Counted from the stretch's first letter, positions 1-6,143 are shown. The stretch: 7,736 nucleotides of DNA from Candidatus Microgenomates bacterium (GCA_012797935.1 JAAZOC010000091.1:1-7736); one strand, 5' to 3'. Numbers and translations: made by a program. Notes: a model not told the origin generated them from the sequence alone.

Positions 1-1056
1 GGAAGACCGTTCAAACCAATGAGACTTGTGCTCTCGTTAACTTCTGATTGTAATCTTCGTTGTATTTATTGCTATGCTGAGGCTGGAAAACAACACAAAA
101 CCATGTCTTGGGAAACTGCAAAAAGTGCAATTGACGAAACAATGAGGAACTTATTAGAAGAAGGAAAGGAGAAATTTCAACTAACTTTCCATGGTGGAGG
201 AGAACCTTTTGTTGCTTTTAAACTTATGAAGAAGACAGTTGAATATGTCAACTCTAAGTGGAAAGGGAAAAAAGATTTCTCTGTAGTTACAAATGGAACT
301 TTAGTTACCCCAGAGATCGCAGATTGGTTGACAGAAAATAATTTCAGGCTAACAATCTCGATAGATGGTCCTCCTGAGATTCAAAATCGTCAAAGGCCAA
401 AAGCAAATGGCGAAGGATCGTATGATGAGGCTATCTCTGGTGCAATGTTGTTGAAAGAGAGAGGTTTGAAATTTGGGATTCGTTCGACAATAACGAATGC
501 GAATGTCTACCATATGCAAGATCTTCTCAAAATAGCAAGAGACCTAGGTTGTGGTCTGAAGCTCGAGCCTTTTACTCCTGTGGGTAGATGGGCCGATGAG
601 GATATCCTTTCTCATGATGCTTACTTCGAACAGTTTATGTTAGCTTCAAAGTTAGCAAAAGAGATAGGAGTCCCTTTGAAGTCAACGTATTCTTCTGGTT
701 TTGATCCAAAGTGTATCTTTTGTGCCGGTGATGGTGAGATGTTCTGTGTCCTACCGAATGGGAAGATATCTACATGTTCAAGGGTCACAAAAGATGACGA
801 TTTGCTTGCTAGCACCTTTATCGTTGGTAAAGTATTAGATGAAAAGGTTGAGGTTGATCCTGTTCAAGTCGAAAGTTTAAGGCATCTCAATGTCATGTTT
901 TATGGCCAATGCGAAGATTGTTTCGCAAAATGGTATTGCATGGGGGGATGTCATAACACAAGACTCTTGAATGATGGTGTGATGCCAGAGAACCATTGTG
1001 TTTTGGAAAAAGCATTTCTCTGGACAAACTTGATTAAAGTTGTTGACTCTAATTGA
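1..1056 (+). CDS. Radical SAM/SPASM peptide maturase, 5' end outside window
   Basis: Probable iron-sulfur enzyme that uses S-adenosylmethionine radicals to crosslink a ribosomal peptide. The frame is open from base 1, and residues upstream of the first ATG (base 19; no ribosome site before it) match the usual lead-in to the first strand of the family, so the true start is probably upstream. Numbering from that ATG: the cluster motif CNLRCIYC has Cys11, 15 and 18; a glycine-rich HGGGEP follows at 58-63, and SIDGPP at 114-119. The C-terminal SPASM domain has Cys232, Cys235, Cys243, a G-x4-C at 248-253, then C-x2-C-x5-C-x3-C at 298-311 and Cys327, the ligand pattern for two auxiliary 4Fe-4S clusters. 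It ends in TGA 15 bases before the peptide gene, so the two are probably one operon. The fold and SPASM call are firm; the peptide substrate is inferred from the neighbour. Confidence 0.9.
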   Translation, partial: GRPFKPMRLVLSLTSDCNLRCIYCYAEAGKQHKTMSWETAKSAIDETMRNLLEEGKEKFQLTFHGGGEPFVAFKLMKKTVEYVNSKWKGKKDFSVVTNGTLVTPEIADWLTENNFRLTISIDGPPEIQNRQRPKANGEGSYDEAISGAMLLKERGLKFGIRSTITNANVYHMQDLLKIARDLGCGLKLEPFTPVGRWADEDILSHDAYFEQFMLASKLAKEIGVPLKSTYSSGFDPKCIFCAGDGEMFCVLPNGKISTCSRVTKDDDLLASTFIVGKVLDEKVEVDPVQVESLRHLNVMFYGQCEDCFAKWYCMGGCHNTRLLNDGVMPENHCVLEKAFLWTNLIKVVDSN

Positions 1057-1066
1057 AAGGAGGTGA
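1057..1066 (+). promoter_or_regulatory. Near-perfect Shine-Dalgarno of the small peptide gene
   Basis: AAGGAGGTGA is a full-length match to the bacterial anti-Shine-Dalgarno sequence, with eight bases between GGAGG and the ATG at 1072. It fixes the start of the peptide gene and predicts heavy translation. No other gene in the window has a comparable site. Confidence 0.9.
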
Positions 1067-1071
1067 GAATC

Positions 1072-1218
1072 ATGGCTGAACTGTTTGGTAATGTTGTAAT
1101 TCTGGCAGAAGCTGACACTACAGTTGCAAACTGCAATCCCGAATGTTATGGCGATTGCCAAGACGATTGTGACTGCTACTGTGAAAGTTACTGCACAGAC
1201 GATGATGACTGGGATTAG
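1072..1218 (+). CDS. Cys-rich acidic CXXX-repeat peptide, likely RiPP precursor
   Basis: A 48-residue peptide and the likely substrate of the adjacent radical SAM enzyme. Residues 1-20 (starting MAELFGNVV, with no Cys) look like a leader. From residue 21 cysteines recur every fourth position at 21, 25, 29, 33, 37 and 41, giving six CXXX units, with one extra Cys at 35. Positions 24, 28, 32 and 44, the last of their units, are acidic. The tail is DDDDWD. There are 14 Asp/Glu and no Lys, Arg or His. Its start is set by the strong ribosome site. Radical SAM enzymes are known to act on CXXX-repeat targets and to make Cys-to-Asp thioethers in ranthipeptides such as freyrasin (CX3D motifs). Here only Cys41-Asp45 has CX3D spacing, so the crosslinks cannot be read off. 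A small metal-binding protein is the main alternative. That the gene is real is near certain; the RiPP role is likely. Confidence 0.88.
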   Translation: MAELFGNVVILAEADTTVANCNPECYGDCQDDCDCYCESYCTDDDDWD

Positions 1219-1250
1219 CATATATGCTATCCTAATTGTATCCAACTAAC

Positions 1251-1283
1251 CCTCTGGGGGTAAAAACACTTTACTCCCAGAGG
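1251..1283 (+). terminator. Strong stem-loop between peptide and protease genes
   Basis: The arms 1251-1264 (CCTCTGGGGGTAAA) and 1270-1283 (TTTACTCCCAGAGG) pair over 14 bp with one G-U wobble (1259-1275) and a five-base loop. Only a short weak T stretch follows (ATTCTT), so it is not a classic intrinsic terminator. In this position it more likely acts as a partial terminator or an mRNA-stabilising hairpin that keeps precursor mRNA above that of the downstream gene. The stem is seen directly; the role is inferred. Confidence 0.7.
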
Positions 1284-1297
1284 CAATTCTTAAAAAA

Positions 1298-2278
1298 ATG
1301 AAAATATCTGTACAGACAAATAAAAACGTAATTTTCTTTGAAACTTTAATATCTTTTATTAATAATGATAAAGACTTACACCCATTGGGGATGAAAGTAA
1401 TAGAAGAGTTTAAAGACATAAAGAAATTAAAATCTTTCGAAGAATTCCAGAAGAATATTAAAGAAAAGAGAGTACCTTCTCATCCCTGGCAATATATCTT
1501 CCTGTCGATTAACCTAAGTGACGATCTTACTCCCAAATCTCTCTCTCCAGCAGATGGATTTGGTCCCAACAGGGAGAAATCATATAAGGAAAATATCTAT
1601 CCCATTGTAAAGAAAATACATACAGAATGTAATTTTGAGGAAGTATATAAAAAGAAAATACTTCCTGAATATAAGGTTGTAGCTAAAGATATTCAGCAAC
1701 TTTTAGACAAAAGAAATCCAGGGGATGTTTTAGAAGATTTTTGGAGTAACCAGTTGAATACAAGTCTAATCTTTATACCAGATCCTTTACGAGTAGGAGG
1801 AGGAAGTGGTGTCTCGAGAGGAAAGGAATTTTATTCAATAACAGGTACAGTAGAGACGGAGAAGGGTATTATCTTTAAAGATTCTCATATGATATCTAAT
1901 CTCCTACATGAATATTCACACTCGTTTTTCAAAACATATCTTTACAAAAGTGAAGACTTGTTTAAGAAAAACGAAGAAATTTGTAAAACTTTATTTGAAA
2001 GAATAAAGGAAGAAAAAGAGAGTGAGGTATTTAAGAATTATGGGAAATCTACAATATATTTTGAGGAGACTTTTATTAGAGCCGTACAAATTCTCCTAAG
2101 TAAGAGGTTTTTTGAGAAGGCTATGAACAAAGATATGGAAAGCAAAGCTTTGGAACAATTAAGAAAGAGGAAAGAGGAAGGGTTTACTTATATAGAAGAA
2201 TTCTACAAGGAATTAGAGAATAATCAAAAACCTATTGATTCATACATCAAAGTTCTAGAAAATATTGTAAATAATTAG
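1298..2278 (+). CDS. HEXXH zinc-metallopeptidase-like protein, candidate leader peptidase
   Basis: A 326-residue protein with no signal peptide or membrane segment, so probably cytoplasmic. The segment NLLHEYSHSF at 201-210 carries a zincin motif HEYSH (His204, Glu205, His208), and EETFIRA at 256-262 offers Glu256 or Glu257 as the third zinc ligand, as in gluzincins. The rest is Lys/Glu-rich and helical, and I do not recognise it; there is some resemblance to DUF4932-like proteins with an HEFSHSF motif, which is unverified. The ATG lies 15 bases after the stem-loop with only a weak GAGG at 1280-1283. Its base composition is more AT-rich than the radical SAM gene. Placed after a maturase and a precursor, it could remove the leader or degrade the unmodified peptide. 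The HEXXH motif is clear; the RiPP role is inferred from position only. Confidence 0.7.
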   Translation: MKISVQTNKNVIFFETLISFINNDKDLHPLGMKVIEEFKDIKKLKSFEEFQKNIKEKRVPSHPWQYIFLSINLSDDLTPKSLSPADGFGPNREKSYKENIYPIVKKIHTECNFEEVYKKKILPEYKVVAKDIQQLLDKRNPGDVLEDFWSNQLNTSLIFIPDPLRVGGGSGVSRGKEFYSITGTVETEKGIIFKDSHMISNLLHEYSHSFFKTYLYKSEDLFKKNEEICKTLFERIKEEKESEVFKNYGKSTIYFEETFIRAVQILLSKRFFEKAMNKDMESKALEQLRKRKEEGFTYIEEFYKELENNQKPIDSYIKVLENIVNN

Positions 2279-2534
2279 AGGTATTTAATTATCCACAGAA
2301 TATAGCTAACAGAAACGAGAATGGAACAGAAGTGTTTTTTTATTGAATATCAAACTTACTCTGTTACAAAGGGCTTTCACCTTCGAACCGTGGGGTACTA
2401 AAAACTAGCCTGAAACGAGCTTATTTCATCCACCAGGATGTGAAATTGAAAAACTTAAAATTAGAGAGGATTTTATGAAGCAACCAAGGGATTCCTAAGT
2501 ATAGTGGACGGGTCTTGTCGCAACCTTGAAAGAA
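2279..2534. other. Gene-free stretch, possible structured RNA on minus strand
   Basis: No protein gene is supported here. Read on the minus strand, immediately after tRNA-Asp, it holds a hairpin over about 2427-2447 (arms ATTTCA/TGAAAT and TCC/GGA with a TGGT loop), a small hairpin at about 2361-2373 (CTTTG/CAGAG, one wobble), and a TTCGAA element near 2380-2392 next to GC-richer segments. Composition is richer in G+C than the surrounding intergenic DNA. On the plus strand there is a run of seven T at 2335-2341 after two AACAGAA repeats (2308-2314, 2325-2331). I looked for RNase P RNA, tmRNA and SRP RNA signatures and did not find a convincing match, so the RNA idea is weak. Confidence 0.25.
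2505..2527 (-). repeat. Degenerate partial copy of the tRNA-Asp T-arm region
   Basis: TGGACGGG (2505-2512) and CGCAACCTT (2519-2527) recur in the same order in the tRNA-Asp gene at 2543-2550 and 2560-2568. The copy has six bases between the two blocks where the tRNA has nine, so the T-loop is deleted or altered. It lies eight bases beyond the tRNA 3' end, where integrating elements leave attachment-site copies, but a decayed tandem tRNA would look the same. The match is direct observation; its origin is inferred. Confidence 0.6.
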
Positions 2535-2611
2535 TGGCGGAATGGACGGGACTCGAACCCGCAACCTTCTCAGTGACAGTGAGATGCTCTAACCAATTGA
2601 GCTACCACTCC
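2535..2611 (-). tRNA. tRNA-Asp (anticodon GUC)
   Basis: A full cloverleaf of 77 bases including an encoded CCA. The acceptor GGAGTGG pairs with CCATTCC (one G-U), the D stem is GCTC/GAGC, the anticodon stem TCTCA/TGAGA encloses CTGTCAC with GTC as anticodon, and the T stem GCGGG/CCCGT (one wobble) holds TTCGAGT. Discriminator G73 is the expected identity base for Asp. The other two tRNAs in the window do not encode CCA. Confidence 0.97.
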
Positions 2612-2621
2612 AAACTAAAAA

Positions 2622-2650
2622 AGTATATCAAACTATTACTAAAATAACAA
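2622..2650 (-). promoter_or_regulatory. Sigma-70-like promoter of tRNA-Asp
   Basis: On the minus strand TTGTTA (plus 2645-2650) and TATACT (plus 2622-2627) are 17 bp apart, with the -10 ending 10 bases before the tRNA 5' end. The match to consensus is four of six and five of six. Predicted by eye. Confidence 0.5.
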
Positions 2651-2659
2651 CAAACATCA

Positions 2660-2688
2660 TTGTACTAAGCATATATTGGTGATATCAT
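2660..2688 (+). promoter_or_regulatory. Possible promoter of the GGDEF gene, near-leaderless
   Basis: TTGTAC (2660-2665) and TATCAT (2683-2688) are 17 bp apart, and the -10 ends only 10 bases before the ATG at 2699. A transcript from it would have almost no 5' leader, consistent with the absence of a ribosome site. It diverges from the tRNA-Asp promoter. The -10 match is modest. Confidence 0.35.
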
Positions 2689-2698
2689 AATATGTAAT

Positions 2699-3598
2699 AT
2701 GAAAACAATACAAACGGCAATCTCCCACTTTCTAGACATAGCCATACTAAAAATAGATAATGAAGACAATATCACAGAGGTAGTTGTTAACACACACTCC
2801 AAACTAAAAATATCCAAAGGTACAAACATATACAAAGTATTCTCCAAAGAAGAAAAATTTAGACTAAAAAGAGTCCTTGAATCTGCACTAGATGTTAGAA
2901 AAAAATATATGGAATTAAACAAAACTCTAGGTGTAAATGAATATGTAGATGTAAAACTCTTTGAAAATGGAAATGAAAGATACTTCTTCATACAATTCTT
3001 TGAGTCTAACAGAGAAAGAGAAGTAATGTATGACAGATACATAGAAAAGCTAACAAACCTCTCTGAAAGAGACCCCATGACCAAAGTCCTAAACAGACAA
3101 GGATTTGAAGAAAAAGTAAAAAGACTCATATCTAAAAGTGATCCTAAGAAAAAGCTTGGTGTTGTATATGTTGATATGGACAAATTAAAAACAATCAATG
3201 ACACATACGGTCATGAAATGGGGGACAAAGCAATACTAAATGTTACAAACATACTAGTATCTACAACCAGAGAAAGAGACCTCATTGCTAGAATGGGAGG
3301 AGATGAATTTGTAATTGTAGTTGAAGAAATGACAGGATCAAAAAGTACAGCATATGGACTTGCTAAAAGATTGTTAAAAGCTACATCGATGCAAAAAGAT
3401 CAGAAGTATACTACTACACTTTCAATTGGTGTGCATGTATTTGAAGCAGGGAAAATATCCTGTTGTTTTAAAGATCATGAAAAATTCATTGAGCTTTGGT
3501 CTGAACAAATCAAAAAGGCTGATCAAGCAGCATACAAGTCCAAAACAGATGGAAGAAACAGAATATCAGTAACTAAAGAATATACTAAATATTACTAA
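2699..3598 (+). CDS. Diguanylate cyclase with GGDEF domain
   Basis: Makes cyclic di-GMP from two GTP. Of 299 residues, about 125-290 form the GGDEF domain: DPMTKVLNRQGF at 125-136, the metal/nucleotide segment DMDKLKTINDTYGHEMGD at 159-176, and an intact GGDEF signature at 200-204. Arg191 and Asp194 (RERD, five residues before the signature) form an inhibitory I-site, so product feedback is expected. The first ~120 residues have a PAS-like alternation of strands and helices with no recognised motif and are probably the sensing part; no membrane segment is visible, so the enzyme is likely soluble. No EAL or HD-GYP partner lies in the window. Its stop overlaps the thioredoxin stop by four bases (3595-3598). 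The start is the first ATG after an in-frame TAA at 2666, without a ribosome site. The catalytic call is firm; the input signal is unknown. Confidence 0.93.
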   Translation: MKTIQTAISHFLDIAILKIDNEDNITEVVVNTHSKLKISKGTNIYKVFSKEEKFRLKRVLESALDVRKKYMELNKTLGVNEYVDVKLFENGNERYFFIQFFESNREREVMYDRYIEKLTNLSERDPMTKVLNRQGFEEKVKRLISKSDPKKKLGVVYVDMDKLKTINDTYGHEMGDKAILNVTNILVSTTRERDLIARMGGDEFVIVVEEMTGSKSTAYGLAKRLLKATSMQKDQKYTTTLSIGVHVFEAGKISCCFKDHEKFIELWSEQIKKADQAAYKSKTDGRNRISVTKEYTKYY

Positions 3599-3918
3599 TT
3601 CAAATGTTTTTCAATAGCTTCTTTGTATGTCTCTTTTGATTGAGCTCCAATCAATGTCTCAACAACATTGCCATTCTTGAATACAAAAACAGCTGGAATA
3701 CTCATAATCTGAAACTCCATTGCCAAACCACCTTCTTCGTCAACATTGACCTTTGCAATCTTTGCCTTACCTTCCATCTCAGTAGCCAATTCCTCCATAA
3801 TTGGAGTTAACATCTGACATGGACCACACCATGGTGCCCAGAAATCAACAAGTGCAACACCATCAAATCCCTTTATCTCACTCTCGAATGTATCGTCTTT
3901 TAAATGAAGTAGTGCCAT
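3595..3918 (-). CDS. trxA: Thioredoxin
   Basis: A 107-residue cytoplasmic thiol-disulfide reductase, the usual length for the family. It has the active site WCGPC at 30-34 after the VDFWAP strand, and the cis-proline of the SIPAVF segment at Pro75. It would reduce disulfides with electrons from thioredoxin reductase, which is not in the window. It is convergent with the GGDEF gene and divergent from the tsaC-tsaE gene across a 76-base intergenic region. There is no Shine-Dalgarno sequence before its ATG, only AT-rich sequence. It is not part of the RiPP cassette, although a Cys-rich peptide would need thiols kept reduced. Confidence 0.97.
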   Translation of the reverse strand: MALLHLKDDTFESEIKGFDGVALVDFWAPWCGPCQMLTPIMEELATEMEGKAKIAKVNVDEEGGLAMEFQIMSIPAVFVFKNGNVVETLIGAQSKETYKEAIEKHLN

Positions 3919-3953
3919 AATATATGTGTACTAAACTTAAAAACCTTGGAATA

Positions 3954-3982
3954 TGGGCATTTCAATATATTCCTAGTATAAT
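3954..3982 (+). promoter_or_regulatory. Promoter of tsaC-tsaE, near-leaderless
   Basis: TGGGCA (3954-3959) is 17 bp from a perfect TATAAT (3977-3982). The start codon is at 3995, 12 bases after the -10, so a transcript would have about five bases of leader, and no ribosome site is present. The perfect -10 and spacing make this the best-supported promoter in the window. Confidence 0.65.
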
Positions 3983-3994
3983 ACATATTATACC

Positions 3995-5083
3995 ATGAAC
4001 ATTGTAGACACAAAAAAAGAGAAAGAATTAGCAATTAAAGAAGCCGTAAAAGTATTAAAAAACGGTGGATTAATCGTATACCCAACAGAAACATGTTACG
4101 GACTAGGAGGAGATGCTACAAATCCAAAAGCATTAGAGAAGATAATGAAGTACAAAAAATTAAGAGGATCAAAACCAATATCAGTTGCTGTAGCTAACAA
4201 AACAATGGCAGAGAAATATGTAGAACTAAATGAAACAGCTAACAATATATACAAAAATTACCTACCAGGACCAATAACTGTAATATCATTTAACAAAGGT
4301 GATCTAGTGCCACCTGTGGCATCAATACAAGGAACCGTTGGTGTAAGATATCCTGATTACAAATTTACACTAGAACTCATTAAGGAATTTGGAAAACCAA
4401 TTACAGCAACATCAGCAAATGTATCATACAAATCTCCTCCATACAGCATATCTCAATTAATTAAAGAGTTACCAAAGAAAAGCCTTAACCTAATAGATCT
4501 ATTCTTAGATGCAGGTGAACTTCCAAAGAACCAACCATCTACAGTACTCGATACAACAATGAATGAACTAGCAGTACTTAGACAAGGTAAAGTTGAATTT
4601 GAAAATGCATTAATTAAAAACAGAAAGATAGAGGAAGTAGAAACAGCTACTGCTGAAGAGACTATACAATTTGGAAAAACATTTGCAAAAAAATACCTCT
4701 CACTAAATACTCCTTGTGTAGTTGCATTAAGTGGAGAACTAGGTGCTGGTAAAACACAATTTGCAAAAGGAGTTGCAGAAGAACTTGGAGTAAAAGAAAT
4801 AGTAAATTCACCTACATATACAATCATTAATGAATATTCATATATGTTTAACAAAAGAAAAAGTACACTGGCGCATATGGATACATGGAGATTAGAAGGT
4901 GATGAATTAGAGAAATCAGGATTAATACAACACCTTGAAAAAAGGAATATCATATTAATTGAATGGGCTGACAAATTCTACCAAGAAATATCTGCACTTT
5001 GTGACAATATGAATATACCAATGTACAAAGTCGTGATTAAATATATGTCTTTAGAAAGAAGAAATATTGAAATATATGAATAA
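3995..5083 (+). CDS. Fused TsaC-TsaE, t6A tRNA-modification protein
   Basis: Two t6A enzymes in one 362-residue chain. Residues 1-~205 are TsaC/YrdC/Sua5, which makes threonylcarbamoyl-AMP from threonine, bicarbonate and ATP: PTETCYGLG at 30-38, the Lys/Arg segment KLRGSKP at 55-61, TATSAN at 137-142 and PSTV at 181-184. Residues ~215-362 are the TsaE ATPase: Walker A GELGAGKT at 247-254, SPTYT at 272-276, HMDTWR at 294-299 and EWAD at 323-326. The TsaC domain has no long Sua5 C-terminal domain. Separate genes are the usual arrangement. It overlaps tsaD by eight bases, so the two are probably one transcript. TsaB, the normal bacterial partner of TsaD, is not in the window. Both domains retain their key residues. 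Confidence 0.93.
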   Translation: MNIVDTKKEKELAIKEAVKVLKNGGLIVYPTETCYGLGGDATNPKALEKIMKYKKLRGSKPISVAVANKTMAEKYVELNETANNIYKNYLPGPITVISFNKGDLVPPVASIQGTVGVRYPDYKFTLELIKEFGKPITATSANVSYKSPPYSISQLIKELPKKSLNLIDLFLDAGELPKNQPSTVLDTTMNELAVLRQGKVEFENALIKNRKIEEVETATAEETIQFGKTFAKKYLSLNTPCVVALSGELGAGKTQFAKGVAEELGVKEIVNSPTYTIINEYSYMFNKRKSTLAHMDTWRLEGDELEKSGLIQHLEKRNIILIEWADKFYQEISALCDNMNIPMYKVVIKYMSLERRNIEIYE

Positions 5084-6143
5084 CGAACCATTAATAATAG
5101 CTTTTGATACAAGTTGTGATGACACCTCTGTTGCAGTATTAAAAGGAAGAAAAATACTTTCTAGTGTAGTGTCATCTCAAGTAGAAATACATGCACAATG
5201 GGGTGGAGTAGTTCCTGATATTGCAAGAAGAGAACATGAAAAGAATCTACCAATGGTATATGAAGAAGCATTGAAGAAAGCAAAGGTAACCATTGAAGAC
5301 ATTGAGTTTGTTGCTTCTACATATGGTCCTGGCTTAGCTATTGATTTAGAGGTTGGTCTTAATTTTGCAAAAGAACTTTCAATTAAATATTCAAAGCCAT
5401 TTGTTCCAGTAAACCATATGGAAGGTCATCTACTCTCCGGACTATTATTGAATTCTAAAGGTAAAGGTCTTGTAGAAGAAAATGTTGAAGATCTCTTTCC
5501 TGCTCTTGGTTTGTTAATCTCTGGAAAGCATACAGAATTAATACAATCTTCAAAGATTGGTGAATACAAAAAACTTGGTGAGACATTAGATGATGCCGCA
5601 GGAGAAGCATTCGACAAGGTAAGTAGAATGTTGAATTTTGGATATCCAGGTGGTCCAGTAATATGTGAATTTGCTAAAAAAGGTAAAACAGGAAATATAT
5701 CCTTCACTGTACCCATGAAGAATAGTGGTGATATGAATTTTAGTTATTCAGGTTTAAAGACTGCTGCTTTGTACAAAACAAAAGAATTAAGAGAAGCAAA
5801 TATTCCAGAAAAGGAATGGATATATGATTTCTGTAGAGGATTTCTAGATACAATTAAAGAATCTCTCAAGGTTAAATTGGAAATGGCAATGGAGAAAGTT
5901 CCTGAAGTAAAGAGTTTGTTTGTTGGTGGTGGAGTATTTAATAGCGAGGAAATTCTCAGATATATTGGTAGTATTGCTAAAGATAATGGTTTGAATTTTG
6001 TATATTCTGAAAAAGAATACAGAGGAGACAATGCAGCTATGATAGGTATTGCTGCCTTCTTTATGATTCAAAGAAAAGAGTATCTTACAAATACTAAAGA
6101 AATTATGGAAATAGATAGGGAGCCAAGATTATCTCTTAGCTAG
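5076..6143 (+). CDS. tsaD: TsaD, tRNA N6-threonylcarbamoyladenosine transferase
   Basis: Transfers the threonylcarbamoyl group to A37 of ANN-decoding tRNAs. In 355 residues: FDTSCDDT at 10-17, the metal-binding NHMEGH motif with His114 and His118, SGKHTEL at 149-155, GETLDDAAGEAFDK at 168-181, FSYSGLKTA at 222-230, a glycine-rich GGG at 284-286, and GDNAAM at 317-322 with metal-ligand Asp318. Two motifs differ from most bacterial TsaD: GGHT reads GKHT, and the stretch after GPGL (84-87) is AIDLEVG. The frame also opens at a TTG at 5067; I chose the ATG because it removes only three residues and lies in the conserved position. Its end overlaps enolase, convergently, by 15 bases. Length and motifs make the call secure. 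Confidence 0.96.
   Translation: MNNEPLIIAFDTSCDDTSVAVLKGRKILSSVVSSQVEIHAQWGGVVPDIARREHEKNLPMVYEEALKKAKVTIEDIEFVASTYGPGLAIDLEVGLNFAKELSIKYSKPFVPVNHMEGHLLSGLLLNSKGKGLVEENVEDLFPALGLLISGKHTELIQSSKIGEYKKLGETLDDAAGEAFDKVSRMLNFGYPGGPVICEFAKKGKTGNISFTVPMKNSGDMNFSYSGLKTAALYKTKELREANIPEKEWIYDFCRGFLDTIKESLKVKLEMAMEKVPEVKSLFVGGGVFNSEEILRYIGSIAKDNGLNFVYSEKEYRGDNAAMIGIAAFFMIQRKEYLTNTKEIMEIDREPRLSLS

Noticed and set aside
1054..1056. UGA recoding (Gly or Trp) as in some reduced genomes
   Set aside because: All long genes are intact in the standard code with no internal TGA at conserved Gly or Trp positions, and Trp is encoded by TGG.
877..1245. 122-codon minus-strand open frame across the end of the maturase and the peptide gene
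   Set aside because: It is antisense to two genes with strong motif or ribosome-site support, and its product has no recognisable domain.
2289..2297. Perfect DnaA box TTATCCACA
   Set aside because: It is a single site with no cluster, no AT-rich unwinding array and no dnaA or dnaN nearby, so it does not support an origin.
2475..2498. Seven-codon frame (MKQPRDS) preceded by AGAGAGG
   Set aside because: Too short to support as a gene; the ribosome-like site is probably chance in purine-rich DNA.
2665..3204. 179-codon minus-strand open frame opposite the GGDEF gene
   Set aside because: Shadow frame of a gene with intact catalytic motifs; its Ser/Phe-rich, low-complexity product is typical of antisense AT-rich coding DNA.
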